Of a DNA stretch of 64,000 nt, positions 1 through 7,683 are shown one piece after another. Source of the DNA: Actinoplanes oblitus (GTDB lineage: Bacteria; Actinomycetota; Actinomycetes; Mycobacteriales; Micromonosporaceae). The DNA lies in assembly GCF_030252345.1 (NCBI RefSeq), contig NZ_CP126980.1, forward strand, positions 3,549,501 to 3,613,500. Reading direction: 5' to 3'. Within the stretch, counting starts at the first letter, position 1. Each line of letters starts with the position of its first letter. Below the pieces are notes generated by a model. That model saw nothing but the letters and a program-made list of their open reading frames with translations. It was not told the origin of the DNA and did not search any database. A program made the position numbers and the translations under genes.

Positions 1-868
1 CATGCGCGAGGTGATCACCGCGCAGGTCGACGAGCTGATCGACGAGTTGCCGGCCGAGACCGATTTCGTCGGCTCGTTCGCCTATCCGTTGCCGATCGCG
101 GTGATCTGCGCGCTGCTCGGCATCCCGGAGTCGGAGCGCCGCTGGTTCCGGCAGCGCGCCGCCGACCTGACGGTGGTTCTGGAGCCGATCAGCAGCGAGG
201 AGGAGATGGTCCGGGCCGACAAGGCGGGGCGTGAGCTGGAGGCGTACCTCACCGGGCTGATCGCCGACCGCCGGAACACCCCACGCGAGGACCTGACCAG
301 CGCCCTCGTCGCGGCCGCCGACGACGATCAGGTGCTCACCGGCGAGGAGCTGCTGGCCAACCTGGTGCTGCTGCTGGTGGCCGGCTTCGAGACCACCACC
401 AACCTGCTCGGCACCGGTCTCGAGATCCTGCTGAAGCATCCCCGGGAGGCCGATCGGTTGCGGTCCGACGCGGAGTTCGCGCCGGCTGTCGTCGAGGAGA
501 TCCTCCGGTACGACTCGCCGGTCCAGCTGACGTCCCGCTTCACCACCACCCCGCTCGATCTGGGCGACGGCAGGCACCTGGACGTCGGCACCATGCTGAC
601 CATGCTGCTCGGCTCGGCGAACCGGGACCCGGACCGCTACCCCGACCCGCACCGCTTCGACCCGGACCGGCCGAACATCCAGCCGGTCTCGTTCGGCGGC
701 GGCGCGCACTACTGCCTGGGCGCGCCGCTGGCCCGGCTGGAGGCGCAGGTGGCGTTCCCGCGGTTGTTGAGCAGGCTGCCCCGGCTCGCGCTCAGCGGCG
801 AGCCGGTGCGCCGGGATCGTCTGGTGTTGCGTGGCTACGCCAGCCTGCCGATCACGACCGGGGCTTGA
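1..868 (+). CDS. Cytochrome P450, 3' part (5' end outside window)
   Basis: Heme-thiolate monooxygenase of the bacterial soluble class (CYP105/107-like in general form). The 288 visible residues contain the I-helix motif AGFETT (about 127-132), the K-helix ExxR (EILR, 166-169), the PxRF-region (PHRFDPDR) and the heme loop FGGGAHYCLG with Cys238 as the axial ligand. Bacterial P450s run to about 400 residues, so roughly 110 N-terminal residues lie upstream of the window and the ATG at position 2 is probably internal. No ferredoxin or reductase gene follows. The stop overlaps the convergent F420 oxidoreductase gene by 17 bases. Substrate cannot be told from the sequence. Confidence 0.95.
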   Translation, partial: MREVITAQVDELIDELPAETDFVGSFAYPLPIAVICALLGIPESERRWFRQRAADLTVVLEPISSEEEMVRADKAGRELEAYLTGLIADRRNTPREDLTSALVAAADDDQVLTGEELLANLVLLLVAGFETTTNLLGTGLEILLKHPREADRLRSDAEFAPAVVEEILRYDSPVQLTSRFTTTPLDLGDGRHLDVGTMLTMLLGSANRDPDRYPDPHRFDPDRPNIQPVSFGGGAHYCLGAPLARLEAQVAFPRLLSRLPRLALSGEPVRRDRLVLRGYASLPITTGA

Positions 869-1790
869 TCTCCTTCTGGAAGAACTCCAGGAAGCCGTCC
901 GGATCCGGTCCGGCATTCTGCAGGACCAGATGATCAAAACCGGCCTCGGCATAGGTCCGCAGCGCGTCCAGGTAGGGCTTCGGGTCCGGCCCGCAGACGA
1001 ACTTCTCCCGTACGTCCTCCGCGCGCACCGTCTGCGAGGCGGCGTCGAAGTTGACCGGGTTGGGCAGCTCGGTCATCACCTTCCAGCCGGTCAGCGCCCA
1101 CCGCGAGGTGCGGTGCGCCTCCTCGACGGCGGCCTCGACGGTCGGCGCCCAGGCCATCGGGATCTCCGCGTACTTCGGCCCGCTGCCGCCGTAGGCCTCG
1201 ACGAGATCCTTGCGGGGCTCGGTGGCGAACAGCCCGCCGCCGTGGGTGCGGGCCAGCTCGGCGGCTTTCCGGCCACCGGCGGCGACCGCGATCACCGGGA
1301 GGGTGTCCGGCAGGTCCCACACCCGGGCATCGTCCAGTCGCAGGTGCTTGCCCTGGTAGGACCGGTAACCGCCCTGCCAGAGCAGGTTGATGATGTCCAG
1401 TGCCTCGACCAGCATCTCGTGCCGGACCCGGACGCTCGGCCAGGCCTGACCGGTGACGTGCTCGTTCAGCCGTTCGCCGGAACCGATGCCGAGCGTGAAA
1501 CGGCCGTCCGAGATGATGGCGAGCGTGGCGGCCGCCTGCGCGATGATCGCCGGGTGGTACCGCACCGTCGGGCAGGTCACCCCGGTGGCCAGGCCGAGCC
1601 GGTCGGTGCGGGCGGCGATCGCGCTCAGCACGTTCCAGGCGAACGGCGAGTGGCCCTGCTCCTCGAGCCACGGGTGGTAGTGGTCACTGATCTCCACGAA
1701 GTCGAATCCGGCCTGCTCGGCGCGGACCGCCTGCCGGATCAGCTCCTTCGGGTCGAAGGCCTCGGCCATCAGCTTGTATCCGAATCGCAT
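852..1790 (-). CDS. LLM-class F420-dependent oxidoreductase (TIGR03557-like)
   Basis: A luciferase-like-monooxygenase fold enzyme of the F420-dependent glucose-6-phosphate-dehydrogenase-related group. Visible family features are the start MRFGYKLMAEAF, the EISDHYHPW stretch near residue 40 (cofactor/active site side), GVTCPTVRYHPAIIAQ and the GIGSGERLNEHVTG loop typical of this family, and a C-terminal HLVLQNAGPDPDGFLEFF. I place the start at ATG 1790 (312 residues), with GGGAAG-type ribosome binding sequence about ten bases upstream; a longer reading frame to 1868 adds only a low-complexity Pro/Gly/Arg extension. Stands alone, convergent with the P450. Reductant F420H2 is known for the family; the substrate is unknown. 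Confidence 0.9.
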   Translation of the reverse strand: MRFGYKLMAEAFDPKELIRQAVRAEQAGFDFVEISDHYHPWLEEQGHSPFAWNVLSAIAARTDRLGLATGVTCPTVRYHPAIIAQAAATLAIISDGRFTLGIGSGERLNEHVTGQAWPSVRVRHEMLVEALDIINLLWQGGYRSYQGKHLRLDDARVWDLPDTLPVIAVAAGGRKAAELARTHGGGLFATEPRKDLVEAYGGSGPKYAEIPMAWAPTVEAAVEEAHRTSRWALTGWKVMTELPNPVNFDAASQTVRAEDVREKFVCGPDPKPYLDALRTYAEAGFDHLVLQNAGPDPDGFLEFFQKEIKPRS

Positions 1791-2008
1791 GCTGATCGCC
1801 CTTCCCGGGCAGCCGCCCGGCAAACGTGCCGGCGGTGCTTCCCTTCCCGGGCCGGGGCCCGCGGACAAGGTGCCGATGTGGTGACACCGGGGCGCCGGAC
1901 GCCCGGCGACGGGTTGCGATGGGCGGGTTCGGCGCTACGCTCGATCCGAGTTCGGTCGGCCCGGGGTTCGGACCGGGCCGGGAGCGGCGAACGGCCAGGA
2001 GGACGACG

Positions 2009-2068
2009 ATGTACTGCGCAGCGCGGCTCGGCCGCCTGCGGGGAAGCGGCCACGGAGCTGTCGGATGA
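2009..2068 (+). CDS. Candidate 19-residue leader peptide upstream of the MEDS regulator
   Basis: An ATG at 2009 is preceded by a perfect AGGAGG (1997-2002) with six-base spacing, the best Shine-Dalgarno sequence in this part of the window. It opens a 19-codon frame (MYCAARLGRLRGSGHGAVG) whose TGA overlaps the ATG of the next gene as ATGA. The downstream gene has no recognisable ribosome binding site of its own, so its translation may depend on termination-reinitiation from this frame. The peptide resembles no family known to me. Alternatively the strong site simply marks a different start for a product I do not recognise. Confidence 0.4.
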   Translation: MYCAARLGRLRGSGHGAVG

Positions 2069-2985
2069 CCGGCTTCGATCATCCCGGCCTGCTTTACCAC
2101 AACGATGACGACTACCTCGCCGGCACGGCGGCGTTCGTCCGGGCCGCGGTGGCCGGTGGCGATCCGGTACTGGTCGCGGTGCCCGATCCTAACCTGACCA
2201 TGCTGCGCGACGAGCTCACCGACGTCGGCGGCGCGGTGACCTTCGCCGACATGGCCGAGGCCGGGCGCAACCCGGGGCGGATCATCCCGGGGGTCCTGCT
2301 GGCCTTCGCCGCCCGGCACCCGGGCCGCCGGGTCGCGGCGATCGGCGAACCGATCTGGCCCAGCCGCTCCGGCATCGAGTACCCGGCCTGCGCGGCACAC
2401 GAGGCGCTGATCAACACGGCGTTCGCGGGGCGGGAGGCGACGGTGCTCTGCCCGTACGACGCGAGCCGGCTCGACCCGACATGGGTGGAGGACGCCTGGC
2501 ACACCCACCCCGTCATGATCGACTCCGGGCAGCGCAAGCCGAGCCCGTGGTACACCGACGGGGTGACCGCGGCGGCCGCGTTCAACCAGCCGCTGCCCCC
2601 GGTCCCGGGCTCGGCCGTCACCTGGAAGTACACCGCGGCGCGCGACCTGTCCGCCGTGCGCGCCTTCGCCCGCGGGCAGGCCCGGGAGGCCGGGCTGCTC
2701 GGCGACCGGGGTGAGGACTTCGTGCTCGCCGTCAACGAACTGGCGGAGAACACGATCCGGCACGCGCCGGGTCCCGGTGTCGTCGCCGTCTGGGCCGAGC
2801 CCGGCCGCCTGGTCTGCCAGGTCGACGACAACGGCTACCTGGCCGACCCGCTCGTCGGCCGCATCCCGGCGGCCGTCAGCCGCGAGGGAGGCCGTGGCCT
2901 GCTCCTGGTCAACCAGGTCGCGGACCTGGTCCGGATCCACACCGAGCCGACCGGCACCAGCATCCGCCTGCACATGACCCTCTAG
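2065..2985 (+). CDS. MEDS domain plus anti-sigma-type histidine-kinase-like ATPase
   Basis: Two-domain cytoplasmic regulator of 306 residues. Residues 6-165 match the MEDS (methanogen/methylotroph DcmR sensory) layout, opening GLLYHNDDDYLAGTAAFV. Residues 185-306 form an RsbW/SpoIIAB-type GHKL ATPase: N-box NELAENTIRHA (224-234), G1 box DDNG (254-257) and G2 region GGRGLLLV (275-282). In actinobacteria this combination is common and is thought to sense a small ligand and act as a protein kinase or anti-sigma factor on an anti-anti-sigma protein; no such partner is adjacent. Start ATG 2065 lies in an ATGA overlap with a 19-codon leader frame. Confidence 0.88.
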   Translation: MTGFDHPGLLYHNDDDYLAGTAAFVRAAVAGGDPVLVAVPDPNLTMLRDELTDVGGAVTFADMAEAGRNPGRIIPGVLLAFAARHPGRRVAAIGEPIWPSRSGIEYPACAAHEALINTAFAGREATVLCPYDASRLDPTWVEDAWHTHPVMIDSGQRKPSPWYTDGVTAAAAFNQPLPPVPGSAVTWKYTAARDLSAVRAFARGQAREAGLLGDRGEDFVLAVNELAENTIRHAPGPGVVAVWAEPGRLVCQVDDNGYLADPLVGRIPAAVSREGGRGLLLVNQVADLVRIHTEPTGTSIRLHMTL

Positions 2986-3144
2986 CCGTGCTCGACCGGC
3001 CGGCGGTGTTCGGCCCGGCCGGTGAGCCGGCTGCGCGGCAGCGGGGGCGGTGACCTGAGGTTTCCTGTGCGGGTGAACCGAATGGCAACCGTCGTGTAAC
3101 CGGTCTGCACTCGGCGGGCCGGGGTTTCGCCCGAAGTGTGGGGT

Positions 3145-3414
3145 ATGACCGACACGATGGTGGTTGAGCTGGGGCTGCAGGCGATGACGATCGCGGCGAA
3201 GCTGTCCGCGCCGGTGCTGCTGACCGCGCTGGCGGTCGGGTTCGCCATCTCGTTGTTCCAGTCGGTGACGCAGATCCAGGAGGCGACGCTGTCGTTCGTG
3301 CCGAAGGCTGTCGCGATCGGCGCGGTGCTGCTGCTGGCCGGCAACTGGATGCTGCACGAGATGATCACCTACACCACGCAGCTGTTCGACCGGATCCCCG
3401 ACCTGCTGCGCTGA
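3145..3414 (+). CDS. fliQ: Orphan flagellar export apparatus protein FliQ
   Basis: An 89-residue protein with the two FliQ transmembrane helices (about 14-36 and 53-73) and family signatures SAPVLLTALAVGFAISLFQS, TQIQEATLSFVPK and GNWMLHEMITYTTQLFDRIP. FliQ is one of the FliPQR export-gate proteins of the flagellar type III secretion system. Start ATG 3145 matches the usual FliQ N-terminus; a GTG at 3136 in frame is an alternative. What is odd is the setting: no fliP, fliR, flhA, flhB or other flagellar gene is near, and a strong terminator follows directly, so this is a monocistronic fliQ, perhaps a second copy. Confidence 0.85.
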   Translation: MTDTMVVELGLQAMTIAAKLSAPVLLTALAVGFAISLFQSVTQIQEATLSFVPKAVAIGAVLLLAGNWMLHEMITYTTQLFDRIPDLLR

Positions 3415-3437
3415 CGATGTCGCACGACCTTCGCGAC

Positions 3438-3463
3438 GGGCCGCCCGAGTGGGCGGCCCTTTT
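3438..3463 (+). terminator. Rho-independent terminator after fliQ
   Basis: Perfect nine-base-pair GC stem (3438-3446 with 3451-3459), four-base loop GAGT and a T4 run at 3460-3463, lying 23 bases after the fliQ stop codon. Confidence 0.8.
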
Positions 3464-3565
3464 CGCGTGTCCAGGGCGTGGACGCGCCTCACCCCGTGCC
3501 GTGGCTTGCGGGAGGCGCGCCGGCATCCACGAGCAGATAATGGCCCGAGTCCGCAATCTTCCAGG

Positions 3566-3918
3566 GTGAGCCGGGCCCACCGGCACCACGGTGCACCGCC
3601 CTCCATCGCGGTCGCCCTGTTCACCGGGACGTGCAGCATCGCCCTGCTGTGTCTGGCCGGGGCGGCCCTCGGCGTCGGCGAGGTGTTCTTCGACACCCCT
3701 TCGATCGCGATGACCTCGGTGTCCGCGACACCATCGACGGCATCAGGTGGCCGTTCGGGCAGGCCACGCTCGGCACGCTGACGTTCGCCGTCGGCGTGCT
3801 CGGCCTGGCCGGCATCGCGCTGTTCGCCCTCATCCCGCTGATGCGGTGGGTCAGGGATCGGGACGCCTCCGTCGTCCTGGCCGAGCAGCCCGAGAAACGG
3901 GAACCGTCAGCCGGTTGA
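3566..3918 (+). pseudogene. Small two-helix membrane protein interrupted by a frameshift
   Basis: Reading from GTG 3566, one frame gives a short basic start and a hydrophobic helix (SIAVALFTGTCSIALLCLAG) to about position 3710. The coding pattern then continues in the -1 frame as DTIDGIRWPFGQATLG, a second hydrophobic helix (LTFAVGVLGLAGIALFALIP) and a charged tail with RDRDASVVLAEQPEKREPSAG cut at the stop 3916-3918. Third-position G/C preference is high in both pieces, which supports one original gene of about 115 codons. The break could be a real mutation, a sequencing error, or (least likely) programmed frameshifting. No family recognised. Confidence 0.35.
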
Positions 3919-3982
3919 TGCCGGCCACCGCCGCGCGGGTGGCGCCGGATTAATCGGTGGACCGGGCTGCGAGGATTGCGGC

Positions 3983-4522
3983 ATGCGGAAGATTCCCACG
4001 GTGTTTCGCCGGGACCCGGACGATCGCAAGCGGGTGCTGCCCGAGGCCAACCCCGAGTGCCAGTGGGTGCTCGACGGCGAGGGGGTGGCGACGCGGAAGT
4101 ACGACGGGACCTGCGTGCTTCTGGACGAGGACGGGGTCTGGTGGGCGCGACGCGAGGTGCGGCCGGGGCGGACCCGGCCGCCGGGGTACCGGGCGGTGAT
4201 GACCGATGAGAACACCGGGAAGACGGTGGGCTGGGAGCCGATCGCGCAGTCGTCGTACGCCGCCTGTCACGTCGAGGCGGTGGCCCGGCCGGGGGAGTGG
4301 GCGCCGGGCACCTACGAGCTGATCGGTCCGAAGATCAACGGCAATCCGGAGCGGGTGGCGGGGCACGAGCTGGTCGCGCATGCCGCCGCGGAACGGTTCG
4401 AGACGCCGCGGGACCTGGCCGGGTTGCGGGCGTGGATCCTGGCGCACCCGCAGTACGAGGGCATCGTGTGGCACCACCCGGACGGTCGCCGCGCCAAGCT
4501 GAAGTACCGGGATTTCGCCTAG
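3983..4522 (+). CDS. Minimal RNA-ligase-like nucleotidyltransferase (DUF5565-type)
   Basis: A 179-residue protein with the covalent nucleotidyltransferase motifs of ATP-dependent polynucleotide ligases: motif I K39-Y-D-G followed by TCVLL, a motif III-like GTYELIGPK (109-117), motif IV E159-GIVW and motif V AKLK (171-174). This is the adenylation domain alone; there is no OB fold or other C-terminal domain, as in the small RNA ligase family annotated DUF5565. Lys39 would carry AMP. The start ATG 3983 has GAGGA ten bases upstream. It stands alone, convergent with an EamA transporter. Whether it seals RNA, caps or adenylates another substrate cannot be told. Confidence 0.75.
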   Translation: MRKIPTVFRRDPDDRKRVLPEANPECQWVLDGEGVATRKYDGTCVLLDEDGVWWARREVRPGRTRPPGYRAVMTDENTGKTVGWEPIAQSSYAACHVEAVARPGEWAPGTYELIGPKINGNPERVAGHELVAHAAAERFETPRDLAGLRAWILAHPQYEGIVWHHPDGRRAKLKYRDFA

Positions 4523-4525
4523 CCC

Positions 4526-4591
4526 GTGTTTCGGAGTCCGACCGAGTGCGAGGCGTGGCCCAGAGCGCGCCTGGCAGCGTCCGCGAAACAC
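4526..4591. terminator. Possible long-loop hairpin between convergent genes
   Basis: GTGTTTCG at 4526-4533 is complementary to CGAAACAC at 4584-4591, flanking a 50-base GC-rich loop in the 71-base convergent gap between the RNA-ligase-like gene and the EamA gene. No T run on either strand, so a terminator role is only suggested by place. Confidence 0.3.
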
Positions 4592-4593
4592 AG

Positions 4594-5493
4594 CTAGGCC
4601 GGGATCGGAACCGGTGAAGGGTGCGCCCGCCGGCTGCGGGTCTCGACGCGCTGCCCGAGGTAGGTGCCGGCCAGGACCAGGACGATGCCGGCGGCGGCGG
4701 CGACCGTCAGCTGTTCGCCGGCCAGCAGGACGCCGATCAGGACGGCCCAGACCGGCTCGGTGCCGAGCAGGAGGCTGGCCCGCGCCGCGGAGGTGCGCCG
4801 GATCGCCCACAGCTGGACGACGAAGGCGAAGACGCTGCACCCCAGCGCCAGGTAAAGCACACCCAGCCACTGGCCGGGGTGCAGGCCGGCGGCCGCCGCC
4901 GGCAGGGACGAGCCGGCCGCGGCGGTGAAGACGACGGCGCCGGTCAGCGTCTGCAACGTGGTCAGGGTGGTGGTCTGGAACGCGCGGCCACGGGTCAGGT
5001 GCGCGGAGAGCGTGACGTGCGTGGCCCGCACCACGGCGGCGGCCAGCATCAGCGCGTCGCCGAGCGACGGGGGCCGCAGGCCGGGCCCGGCCACCAGCAG
5101 GACCACGCCGGCGAACGCGACGCCCGCCGCCCCGAAGAATCCCGCGGGCAGCCAGCGGCGGGCGGCGAACCCCTCCAGGATCGGGGTGAGCAGGATCGTC
5201 AGGCTGATCAGCACGCCCGCGTTGGTGGCGCTGGTGAGCGACACCCCGTACGTCTCCAGCACCAGGACCGAAGCCTGCGTGACGCCCAGCAGGACGCCGA
5301 TGCCGGTCTCGGACCGGCTCGGCCGTCGACGGACCAGCAACGGCAGCATGGCGACGGCGGAGACCAGGAAGCGCAACGCCAGCACGACCAGTACGCCACC
5401 CGCGACCACCAGGGTCTTCGCGGTCAGATAGCTGCTTCCCCAGACCACCGCGACGGCCAGCAGCAGGACGTCACCCACACGCGTTGTCGACAC
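4594..5493 (-). CDS. EamA/DMT-family transporter
   Basis: A 299-residue polytopic membrane protein with the ten-helix, two-repeat EamA plan: first repeat from LLLAVAVVWGSSYLTAKTL, second repeat opening SLGDALMLAAAVVRATHVTL, and the conserved end VWAVLIGVLLAGEQLT. Members of the drug/metabolite transporter superfamily export amino acids, sugars or drugs; the substrate here is unknown. Start GTG 5493 (VSTTRVGD). It is transcribed divergently from the LysR gene with 72 bases between, the usual arrangement for a LysR regulator and its target. Confidence 0.9.
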   Translation of the reverse strand: MSTTRVGDVLLLAVAVVWGSSYLTAKTLVVAGGVLVVLALRFLVSAVAMLPLLVRRRPSRSETGIGVLLGVTQASVLVLETYGVSLTSATNAGVLISLTILLTPILEGFAARRWLPAGFFGAAGVAFAGVVLLVAGPGLRPPSLGDALMLAAAVVRATHVTLSAHLTRGRAFQTTTLTTLQTLTGAVVFTAAAGSSLPAAAAGLHPGQWLGVLYLALGCSVFAFVVQLWAIRRTSAARASLLLGTEPVWAVLIGVLLAGEQLTVAAAAGIVLVLAGTYLGQRVETRSRRAHPSPVPIPA

Positions 5494-5565
5494 AGGGTGA
5501 GCCTCGGGCGGATAGATCCGGTAGACAAGACACCAACTCTTGAATCAACGATGTAGTGGAGCCTG
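5494..5565. promoter_or_regulatory. Divergent EamA/LysR promoter region
   Basis: A 72-base gap that is AT-richer than its surroundings (for example ACACCAACTCTTGAATCAAC) and must hold both promoters and any LysR operator. No clear T-N11-A palindrome stands out. Confidence 0.4.
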
Positions 5566-6453
5566 ATGGATCCGCACCACCTGCGGCTGTTGCGCGAGCT
5601 GGGGGACCGGGGGAGCGTCGCGGCGGTGGCCCGATCGCTGCACATCACGCCGTCGGCGGTGTCCCAGCAGTTGAACACCCTGCAACGGTCGGCGCCGGTG
5701 CCGCTGACCGAGCGCAGTGGCCGCCGCCTGGTGCTGACCGAGGCCGGGCGGGCGCTGGCCGCGGCGGCCGTCGAGGTGCTTACCGCGCTGGACCGCGCGG
5801 ACCGGGCCGTCGGGGCCTACCTGGACGATCCGGCGGCGCCGGTCACCGTCAGCGCGTTCCACAGTGCCGCGCTGACCTGGTTCCCGCCGCTGGCCCGGCG
5901 GGTACCGGGGGTGCGCTGCGCGGACGAGGACGTGGCCCGTGCCGACTTCCCGGGCCTGGTCGGCGACTACGACCTGGTGATCGCGCACCGGCTGGCGCAC
6001 AGCCCGCCGTGGCCGGCCGGGCGGGTGACCGTGGTGCCGCTGGTCTACGAGCCGCTCTACGTCGCGATGGCGGCGGACTCGCCGCTGGCCGGGAAATCCC
6101 GGCTCACCGCCGTGGACGTGGCCGGCGAGCCGTGGATCAGCGTGCACGAGGGGTTCCCGGTCGAGGGGGTGCTGACCGCGATCGGGGCGGCGGCCGGGCG
6201 GCCGCTCGACATCGTGCACCGGATCAACGAGTTCACCGTGACCGCGTCGATGGTGGCGGCCGGCGCGGCGCTGGCGCTGCTGCCCGGGTACACCACGGTG
6301 CCCGATCCGCGGCTGGTCCTGCGTCCGCTGGCCGACCTGCCGGTCGGCCGGCACATCGACGTGCTGGCCAGACCGGAGGCCCTGCACCGGGCGGCGGTAC
6401 GCGTGGTCCTCGAGGCGCTGCGCGAGATCAGCCGTGCCGGTGGTGCTTCTTGA
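5566..6453 (+). CDS. LysR-family transcriptional regulator
   Basis: 295 residues. N-terminal winged helix-turn-helix (about 1-60) with the LysR pattern VAAVARSLHITPSAVSQQLN and LTEAGRAL, followed by a shortened LysR substrate-binding domain (about 90-290, LVIAHRLAH, VPLVYEPLYVAMAADSPLAG, GAALALLPGYT). Start ATG 5566 with TGGAG upstream. Likely regulates the divergent EamA transporter and itself (inference from arrangement). Its 3' end overlaps the convergent gene by 26 bases. Confidence 0.9.
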   Translation: MDPHHLRLLRELGDRGSVAAVARSLHITPSAVSQQLNTLQRSAPVPLTERSGRRLVLTEAGRALAAAAVEVLTALDRADRAVGAYLDDPAAPVTVSAFHSAALTWFPPLARRVPGVRCADEDVARADFPGLVGDYDLVIAHRLAHSPPWPAGRVTVVPLVYEPLYVAMAADSPLAGKSRLTAVDVAGEPWISVHEGFPVEGVLTAIGAAAGRPLDIVHRINEFTVTASMVAAGAALALLPGYTTVPDPRLVLRPLADLPVGRHIDVLARPEALHRAAVRVVLEALREISRAGGAS

Positions 6454-7303
6454 CGAACGTGTACCCCGGCGGTAGTTCCTCGTCCTCGTCGATCAGGTCG
6501 TTCTCCACCGCGCGCTGGTAGGCAGAGAGCTGCTTCTCCGACGGCTGGGCGCCGGGCGGCAGCTTGCGGACGAAACCCTTGACCCAGTGCTCCCGGCGCT
6601 CGTGGTACTCCGCCGGCGAGTCCGACTCGTCCGGATGCTGCGCGGGCTCCACCAGCGGGGCGTAGAACAGCAGGTCGACCGGCTCCTCGCCGTCGACCGC
6701 CGGGTAGGACGGCTGCCCGGCCGGGTCGACGCTGCCCTCGACGCGGGTGACGTACCCCTCGCGGATCAGCTGGTCCACCGCGTTCTTCAGCAGGAACGCG
6801 CCCTTCTGGCCCCGGCCCAGCCCGGACTGCCTGGCCAGCTCGGCCTCGGGGAAGACCGCGCTGCCGTCCTCGAAGACCCGGCCGCGCTTGCGGATCGTGG
6901 TGAGCACCCGCATCCGGTTCGACGGGCGGGCCTCGTAGTCGCGGGTGACGGTCTTCGGGTCGTACTCGTGGTAGTAGTTGACGCCGTCGATGCGCATCGG
7001 GTCGGCCAGGACCTTGGTGCGCATCACCACGGCGTCCCGCCCGGACTGCCAGGAGATCGTCACGAACATGCCGGTCCGCAGGTCGTCCGGCCAGGTGATC
7101 CCGGTGAACTGCCAGGTGATGTCCTGCTCCAGCCGCGCCTCGAAGACCTCCCGGGTCGGGGTGATCCCCTTCACCCGGTGTTCCAGCACGACCAGCACCG
7201 GGTCCCGGTCGCGCAGCGCCTCGGCGAGCTCCTCCGGCGCGGTGCACACCGAGCCGTCCAGGTCGGCATGGCGCAACGTGACCCGGCGCGTCACCGTTCG
7301 CAT
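6428..7303 (-). CDS. Conserved hypothetical protein with a winged-helix-like segment
   Basis: A 291-residue soluble protein that I do not recognise as a named family. The N-terminal half is rich in beta strand (RRVTLRHADLDGSVC, QFTGITWPDDLRTGMFVTIS). Residues about 140-195 (FPEAELARQSGLGRGQKG, NAVDQLIREGYVTRVEG) have the look of a winged helix; the C-terminal 100 residues are charged and end in a His/Lys-rich tail. No signal peptide or membrane helix. Start ATG 7303. It could be a regulator or a replication-type wHTH protein; no neighbour helps. Confidence 0.7.
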   Translation of the reverse strand: MRTVTRRVTLRHADLDGSVCTAPEELAEALRDRDPVLVVLEHRVKGITPTREVFEARLEQDITWQFTGITWPDDLRTGMFVTISWQSGRDAVVMRTKVLADPMRIDGVNYYHEYDPKTVTRDYEARPSNRMRVLTTIRKRGRVFEDGSAVFPEAELARQSGLGRGQKGAFLLKNAVDQLIREGYVTRVEGSVDPAGQPSYPAVDGEEPVDLLFYAPLVEPAQHPDESDSPAEYHERREHWVKGFVRKLPPGAQPSEKQLSAYQRAVENDLIDEDEELPPGYTFVKKHHRHG

Positions 7304-7382
7304 CGTCCACCCCCATCACCGCAGGTCAGATGAGCATGGTCGCACAGTGCGCGGGGCGGTGACGGCGTACCAAAATGCCGTT

Positions 7383-7462
7383 TTCATCGTGATATCCGGG
7401 ACTTTAGGGGCTGAAGTTGTTATTTTGCAGAGGTGCCGGCTCGTTGTGGCCGGCACCTTTTT
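7383..7462 (+). ncRNA. Candidate small RNA ending in an intrinsic terminator
   Basis: In the 380-base gap 7304-7683, an unusually AT-rich stretch (7370-7430) leads straight into a canonical terminator with no plus-strand open reading frame that could account for it; the nearest upstream plus-strand gene ends 980 bases earlier behind a convergent gene. A short independent transcript beginning in this stretch is the simplest reading. The exact 5' end is not defined and no known RNA family is recognised. Confidence 0.3.
7431..7462 (+). terminator. Rho-independent terminator in an intergenic region
   Basis: Stem GGTGCCGGC (7432-7440) pairs with GCCGGCACC (7449-7457), extended by one A-T pair, loop TCGTTGTG, then T5 (7458-7462). 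Polarity is plus strand only: there is no A run on the other side. Confidence 0.75.
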
Positions 7463-7683
7463 GTCGTCACTCGAAGGTCCGGCCACCGGTCCGGGTGCGC
7501 TCGAGCTGGACGGATCCCGTGCGGGACGCGGTGGAGAACCGGCCCGAGGAACGCCACCCGATCGATGGTGATGGCCGGTGTGCTGACCCTGGCGCTCGGC
7601 GTGACCCGCCTGATCCGCCTGGCCCGCGGGCGCTGATCGCCGGACGGTCCCGATGCGGCGCCCGATCGGGACCGCGGCGGAAC

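Noticed and set aside
3445-3450. Reading the fliQ region as part of a type III secretion or flagellar cluster
   Set aside because: No other export or flagellar gene is present for tens of kilobases in either direction.
1684-3696. A 670-codon minus-strand open frame across the MEDS and fliQ genes
   Set aside because: Arg/Pro/Gly-rich shadow of two well supported plus-strand genes.
7566-7637. A 23-codon plus-strand frame encoding MVMAGVLTLALGVTRLIRLA
   Set aside because: Resembles a small membrane peptide, but the only purine-rich site is too far upstream and chance occurrence in GC-rich DNA is likely.
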